A stretch of 64,000 nucleotides of DNA from assembly GCA_964639245.1 (NCBI GenBank), contig CAZXCU010000010.1:124001-188000 (forward strand), written 5' to 3'. The DNA is from SB15 sp964639245. Its GTDB lineage: Bacteria > Chloroflexota > Anaerolineae > Aggregatilineales > J027. The notes beneath the pieces were generated by a model, which worked only from the letters and a program-made list of their open reading frames with translations, had not been told where the DNA came from and ran no database searches. A program made the position numbers and the translations under genes. How positions within the stretch are numbered: the stretch's first letter is position 1; each line of letters opens with the position of its first letter. Shown here piece after piece: positions 60,350 through 64,000 of this stretch.

Positions 60350-61684
60350 ATGCTGATTAAAAATGCAACCGTCATTCAAAATCTCCACACCCTGCACGAA
60401 AATTATGCTGTTTTGATCGAAGGGGAGAAGATTACAGCTGTTGCCCCTTCCACAGAATTAGAAAAACAACATCCGAATGTAGAAACAATTGATGCAAACG
60501 GGAGCCTGGTCATGCCCGCCAACATCTGCGCCCATACCCATTTTTATGGCGCATATGCACGCGGCATGGCGATTCCCGGCCCCGCACCCAAAGATTTTCC
60601 TGAAATTTTGGAGCGTTTGTGGTGGCCTCTGGACAAAGCACTGGATGCGGAGTCGGTGCGGATGAGCGCGATGGTGTTCATGGTGGATGCAATTAAACAC
60701 GGCACCACCACCCTGATTGACCACCACGCCAGCCCGAATTTTATTGATGGCAGTCTGGATGTGATTGCCGATGCGGTTGAACAAGCGGGTTTACGGGCGG
60801 TGCTATGTTATGAAGTGACAGACCGCGATGGTAAGGAAAAAGCCCAAGCGGGCATCCGTGAAAATGTGCGGTTTATGCAAGCGGCGAAACAACGGAAAAA
60901 TATCGCTGGAACTTTTGGACTGCACGCCAGTTTAACCCTTTCCGATGAAACCCTTGCGGATTGTGCGGGGCAAAGCGACGGGTTTCATATTCATGTGGCG
61001 GAACATGAAGCGGATGAATATGACAGCCTGCAAAAATCGGGCAAACGGGCGATTCATCGGCTGCACACAGCAGGTATTCTGGGCGAAAAAACGATTGTGG
61101 CACACGCGGTTCATTGTGATGCGTGGGAATTGGAAATTTTGCGGGACACAGGGACATGGGTTTCGCACCAGCCACGCAGCAACATGAATAACGCTGTGGG
61201 GGCTGCCCCGATTGATACCATGTTAGCAGCTCAGATGCGGGTGTGTCTGGGAAATGATGGATTTTCCAGCAATATGTGGGAAGATTGGAAAGCAGCCTAT
61301 CTGCTGCAAAAAATCGCCCATCGTGACCCACGACGCGGCGCGGGAGACGGCATTGCAAAAATGGCGATGGAGAACAATGCCCGTTTAGCCGAAGTCTTTT
61401 TCCCTGAAATCAATTTAGGGGTGTTAGAAGCGGGTGCGGCGGCAGATGTGATGATTGTAGACTATTATCCCTTCACCCCATTGAGCGCGGGTAATTTGCC
61501 GTGGCAGATCATTTTTGGTTTTGAGGCTTCAATGGTCAACACGACGATTGCCAGTGGCAAAGTTTTGATGCGAGACCATCAACTTTTACATCTGGATGAA
61601 CAGGCGATTGCGGCTGAAGCACGAGCGCTTGCTCCTGCGGTCTGGGAACGCTATCAAAAATTCGCTACAATCGCGCTCACATGA
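60350..61684 (+). CDS. ssnA: SsnA-type aminohydrolase (guanine-deaminase-like amidohydrolase)
   Basis: 444 residues from ATG 60350; the frame from 60242 crosses the palindromic repeat. Metal ligands: HTHFYGAYARG (HxH), HHASPNFIDGSLDV, HIHVAEHEADEYD (late His), VAHAVHCDAWE and CLGNDGFSSNMWEDWK (Asp). The NICAHTHFYG and RSNMNNAVGAAPI motifs match SsnA, the aminohydrolase that sits in E. coli next to the xanthine-dehydrogenase-like XdhD. A deamination step in purine or ureide breakdown is expected. Confidence 0.88.
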   Translation: MLIKNATVIQNLHTLHENYAVLIEGEKITAVAPSTELEKQHPNVETIDANGSLVMPANICAHTHFYGAYARGMAIPGPAPKDFPEILERLWWPLDKALDAESVRMSAMVFMVDAIKHGTTTLIDHHASPNFIDGSLDVIADAVEQAGLRAVLCYEVTDRDGKEKAQAGIRENVRFMQAAKQRKNIAGTFGLHASLTLSDETLADCAGQSDGFHIHVAEHEADEYDSLQKSGKRAIHRLHTAGILGEKTIVAHAVHCDAWELEILRDTGTWVSHQPRSNMNNAVGAAPIDTMLAAQMRVCLGNDGFSSNMWEDWKAAYLLQKIAHRDPRRGAGDGIAKMAMENNARLAEVFFPEINLGVLEAGAAADVMIVDYYPFTPLSAGNLPWQIIFGFEASMVNTTIASGKVLMRDHQLLHLDEQAIAAEARALAPAVWERYQKFATIALT

Positions 61685-61745
61685 GGCAAACGGCTTAAAC
61701 CCCTTGCTATATCAATGAGATAGATAAAAGAAACGAGAGTTTTTT

Positions 61746-62423
61746 GTGACTGAAAGAGATGAAACAACGCTGTTGACGATTGCTGTTCTGGGAGGCACAG
61801 GCAAAGAAGGCTCTGGATTGGCGATGCGCTGGGCAAATTCCGGCTATAACGTCATCATTGGTTCACGCGATGGGCAGCGCGGCGCGGAAAAAGCCGTTGA
61901 ACTCAACCAGATTCTGGGTAGTGAGATGCTGCATGGTATGGGTAACGAAGAAGCGGCTGAAAAAGCCCATATCGTTGTATTGAGTGTTCCCTATGACGCG
62001 CACAAATCCACCTTGGAAAGTGTGAAACAGCACTTGAACGGCAAAATTTTAATTGATGTGACTGTTCCCATGAAACCCCCGGCGGTGACTCAGGTGCATG
62101 TCCCGGAGGGTCACTCCGCCGCACTGGAAGCCCAAGCCTATCTGGGAGAGGGCGTGCGGGTCGTAGCTGCCTTCCAGAATGTGAGCGCGGTACACCTCAA
62201 AAAATTGGAACATCCTGTGGATTGTGACGTGTTGGTCTGTGGCAACGATGACGAAGCCAAACAAAACACAATTCAACTGGTTGAAGCGGCGGGGATGCGT
62301 GGCGTGGATGCCGGCCCATTGACCAACGCCGTTGCGGTAGAAGCCCTGACTCCTGTCTTGCTGTATATCAACAAAAAATATCAGGTCAAGGGAGCTGGCC
62401 TACGGATTACCGGTCTTGTCTAA
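61746..62423 (+). CDS. npdG: F420H2:NADP oxidoreductase
   Basis: 225 residues from GTG 61746. N-terminal dinucleotide-binding VLGGTGKEGSGLAMRWANSG and NADP-recognising IGSRDGQRGAEKA; the F420 side includes VSVPYDAHKSTL-type and VTVPMKPPAVTQVHVPEGHSAALEAQ; the C-terminal LTNAVAVEALTPVLLYINKKYQVKG is typical. It exchanges hydride between F420H2 and NADP. The cofE gene overlaps its end by about 8 bases. Confidence 0.9.
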   Translation: MTERDETTLLTIAVLGGTGKEGSGLAMRWANSGYNVIIGSRDGQRGAEKAVELNQILGSEMLHGMGNEEAAEKAHIVVLSVPYDAHKSTLESVKQHLNGKILIDVTVPMKPPAVTQVHVPEGHSAALEAQAYLGEGVRVVAAFQNVSAVHLKKLEHPVDCDVLVCGNDDEAKQNTIQLVEAAGMRGVDAGPLTNAVAVEALTPVLLYINKKYQVKGAGLRITGLV

Positions 62424-63183
62424 TACACAGGTGATGATGCAGGCTGTTCCCGGTCTGCCCCTGATTCGTCCGGGTGATGACCTTGCCGCGCTCATTACCC
62501 ACCATTTGCAACAGGCGCAGATGTCCCTGCAAGATGGGGATGTGCTGGTGGTAAGTTCCAAAATTGTCTCCAAAGCGGAGGGGCGTTTTGTGGATTTGAA
62601 CTCGGTTACGCCCTCGCCACAGGCACAAGAAATTGCCCAGCTTGCCCGTAAGGATGCGCGGGTGGTGGAACTGGCGCTGCACGATACAGAACGCATTTCT
62701 AAAATTGCGCCGTTTGTGTTCATTGTGCGCCACAAACTCGGTTTTACATCCGCCAATGCGGGCATAGACCAATCCAATGTCAGCGAAGAAAATCAGCATG
62801 AAGTGCTGCTGCTGCCGCAAAATCCCGACCAATCAGCGCGTGAGCTACGGGCTGCATTGGAAAAAACACATGGTGTGCGACTTGGCGTGATTATTTGTGA
62901 TACCCATGGACGGCCTTTTCGTCCGGGCAATGTCAATGTGGCGATTGGGATTGCAGGTGTTCCCGCCATGATTGACCAGCGTGGACAGCCGGATTTATTC
63001 GGACGGACTTTGCAAGCCACGTTAACCCCGTTAGCCGATGAACTGGCGGCGGCGGCGGGACTCATCACCGGACAAGCTGATGAGGGACAACCTGTGGTCT
63101 TGATTCGCGGGGTGGCATGGCAGCCGACCGACAGCAGCGCGATTGAACTGACCCGCCCGCCCGAACAGGATTTATACCTGTGA
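62416..63183 (+). CDS. cofE: Coenzyme F420-0:L-glutamate ligase
   Basis: 255 residues from TTG 62416; ATG 62434 is an alternative. Motifs: DVLVVSSKIVSKAEGRFVDLN, VRHKLGFTSANAGIDQSNV, GVIICDTHGRPFRPGNVNVAIG, QADEGQPVVLIRG. CofE adds glutamates to F420-0 using GTP. Its stop overlaps the FbiB-like gene by four bases (GTGA), giving a compact biosynthesis unit. Confidence 0.93.
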   Translation: MSNTQVMMQAVPGLPLIRPGDDLAALITHHLQQAQMSLQDGDVLVVSSKIVSKAEGRFVDLNSVTPSPQAQEIAQLARKDARVVELALHDTERISKIAPFVFIVRHKLGFTSANAGIDQSNVSEENQHEVLLLPQNPDQSARELRAALEKTHGVRLGVIICDTHGRPFRPGNVNVAIGIAGVPAMIDQRGQPDLFGRTLQATLTPLADELAAAAGLITGQADEGQPVVLIRGVAWQPTDSSAIELTRPPEQDLYL

Positions 63184-63779
63184 GCGACTTTGCTACACTG
63201 GCGAAATCGCGTCGTTCTATCCGCCGTTATACTGACCAGCCTGTTGAACGCGCTGTGATCGAACAAATTTTAGAAATTGCGCGTTGGTCGCCTTCCGCAC
63301 ACAACCGCCAACCCTTTCGTTTTGCGGTGATTACCACCGACGAAAAGAAAGAACACTTGGCACGGGCGATGGGAAAGCGGCTCCGTGATGATTTAACCGC
63401 AGACAACGCCCCCTCTGAACTGATTGAAAAAGATGTTGCCCGTTCTTATGCGCGAATCACGGGTGCGGCAGTTCTCATTTGCCTGTGTATGACTCTGCGG
63501 GATATGGACACCTATCCCGATGAAAAACGCAGTTTCAATGAACAGGTCATGGCGATTCAAAGTACAGCCATGGCAGGCCAAAATTTACTATTGGCAGCCC
63601 ATGAATTGGGCGTAGGGGCGTGCTGGATGTGTGCGCCGCTTTTTTGCCCGGAGGTGGTGCAAACAACACTTGATTTGCCAACGGATTGGCAGCCCCAAGC
63701 CTTGATTACGCTCGGTTATCCTGCCGAAGAACGTCAGCGTGACCGCAAACCTACAGAGGAACTGACCTTATGGCTTTAA
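63180..63779 (+). CDS. Nitroreductase-family protein, FbiB C-terminal-like (dehydro-F420-0 reductase)
   Basis: 199 residues from GTG 63180. FMN-binding SRRSIRRYTDQPVE and ARWSPSAHNRQPFRFAV, and GACWMCAPLFCPEVVQ late in the chain, match the nitroreductase half of mycobacterial FbiB, which reduces dehydro-F420-0. In mycobacteria that half is fused to the CofE-like half; here they are separate overlapping genes. The last 10 bases overlap cofD. Confidence 0.85.
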   Translation: MSDFATLAKSRRSIRRYTDQPVERAVIEQILEIARWSPSAHNRQPFRFAVITTDEKKEHLARAMGKRLRDDLTADNAPSELIEKDVARSYARITGAAVLICLCMTLRDMDTYPDEKRSFNEQVMAIQSTAMAGQNLLLAAHELGVGACWMCAPLFCPEVVQTTLDLPTDWQPQALITLGYPAEERQRDRKPTEELTLWL

Positions 63780-64000
63780 ATCATGTTATGGCGCTGGCGG
63801 GGGGTGTTGGCGGGGCAAAATTGGCCTATGGGCTGGCAAAAATTCTCCCGGTAGGCAGTTTAACCGTCATCGTGAATGTGGGGGATGATTTTCAGCATTA
63901 TGGGCTGCACATCTCGCCGGATTTAGATACGGTCATGTATACGTTGGCGGACATTGCCAATCCACAAACCGGGTGGGGTTTAAAAGACGAAAGCTGGCAA
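63770..64000 (+). CDS. cofD: 2-phospho-L-lactate (or phosphoenolpyruvate) transferase, CofD/FbiA, 3' end outside the window
   Basis: First 77 codons, open to the window end. ATG 63770 has AGAGGA about 10 bases upstream and overlaps the reductase gene by 10 bases. The N-terminus MALAGGVGGAKLAYGLAKIL and the VNVGDDFQHYGLHISPDLDTVMYTLA segment are diagnostic of CofD, which joins the deazaflavin Fo to the phospho-side chain. With the FbiB-type reductase it suggests the dehydro-F420 route. Confidence 0.92.
   Translation, partial: MALNHVMALAGGVGGAKLAYGLAKILPVGSLTVIVNVGDDFQHYGLHISPDLDTVMYTLADIANPQTGWGLKDESWQ

Overview
The window reads as ordinary chromosome of a member of the Chloroflexota, most likely an Anaerolineae-type lineage. 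This is inferred from gene content: coenzyme F420 biosynthesis and an F420-type oxidoreductase, a BTAD transcriptional regulator, sugar ABC transporters without a local ATPase, large secreted proteins with Thr/Pro-rich linkers and propeller or PPC domains, menaquinone prenylation, and a HindVP-like restriction enzyme. Coding density is very high. Stop and start codons often overlap (TAATG, ATGA, GTGA), and TTG or GTG starts with good Shine-Dalgarno sequences are common. No phage, transposase, CRISPR array or rRNA was seen.

Layout. 1-5.3 kb: 3' end of a RecD2-type helicase, converging with a three-gene unit (CPBP protease, RNase H-fold nuclease with TPR, periplasmic-binding-like/CapA fusion). 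5.3-9.5 kb: Ser/Thr kinase, tRNA-Ser(GGA) with its own promoter and terminator, a membrane-anchored propeller protein, lipA and a membrane-anchored unknown. 9.6-16 kb: copC, a CopC-CopD-cytochrome c fusion, a BTAD regulator, a zinc-ribbon/DnaJ pair and a small membrane protein. 16-22.5 kb: sugar ABC importer, GAF-GAF-SpoIIE phosphatase, F420/PPOX protein and MaoC hydratase. 22.5-31.9 kb: a 1256-aa multidomain secreted protein, menA, a Thr/Pro/Glu-rich exported protein, yjjX, tpx, dgt and greA. 32-36 kb: TPP riboswitch followed by a thiBPQ thiamine importer.

35.9-38.1 kb: an AT-rich restriction-modification unit between the altered 3' end of thiQ and tRNA-Val(CAC). 38.1-43.8 kb: DUF983, HAD phosphatase, nuclease lipoprotein, a phosphoesterase, an unknown cysteine protein, a glycosidase-like barrel protein and an HNH nuclease. 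44-52.5 kb: a minus-strand surface-polysaccharide cluster (ABC exporter Wzm/Wzt, two methyltransferases, an acyltransferase-CmcI fusion, a glycosyltransferase and an EamA permease) ending in a PPC-repeat exported protein.

52.5-61.7 kb: a nitrogen-compound catabolic neighbourhood (YgeY-type hydrolase, knotted carbamoyltransferase, carbamate kinase, threonine-synthase-like PLP enzyme, SsnA aminohydrolase) containing two small uncharacterised genes and a polyprenyl-phosphate-type glycosyltransferase. Together these look able to release a carbamoyl group and recover ATP through carbamate kinase. 61.7-64 kb: F420 genes (npdG, cofE, FbiB-C-terminal-like reductase, start of cofD). They could supply the cofactor used by the PPOX protein at 21.7 kb.

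The points most worth following are the carbamoyl/purine-type catabolic cluster without the usual molybdenum hydroxylase, the protein fusions (CopC-CopD-cyt c, acyltransferase-CmcI, binding-protein-CapA), the sugar permease with an extra N-terminal membrane domain, and the transferred R-M unit apparently positioned to use a tRNA promoter.
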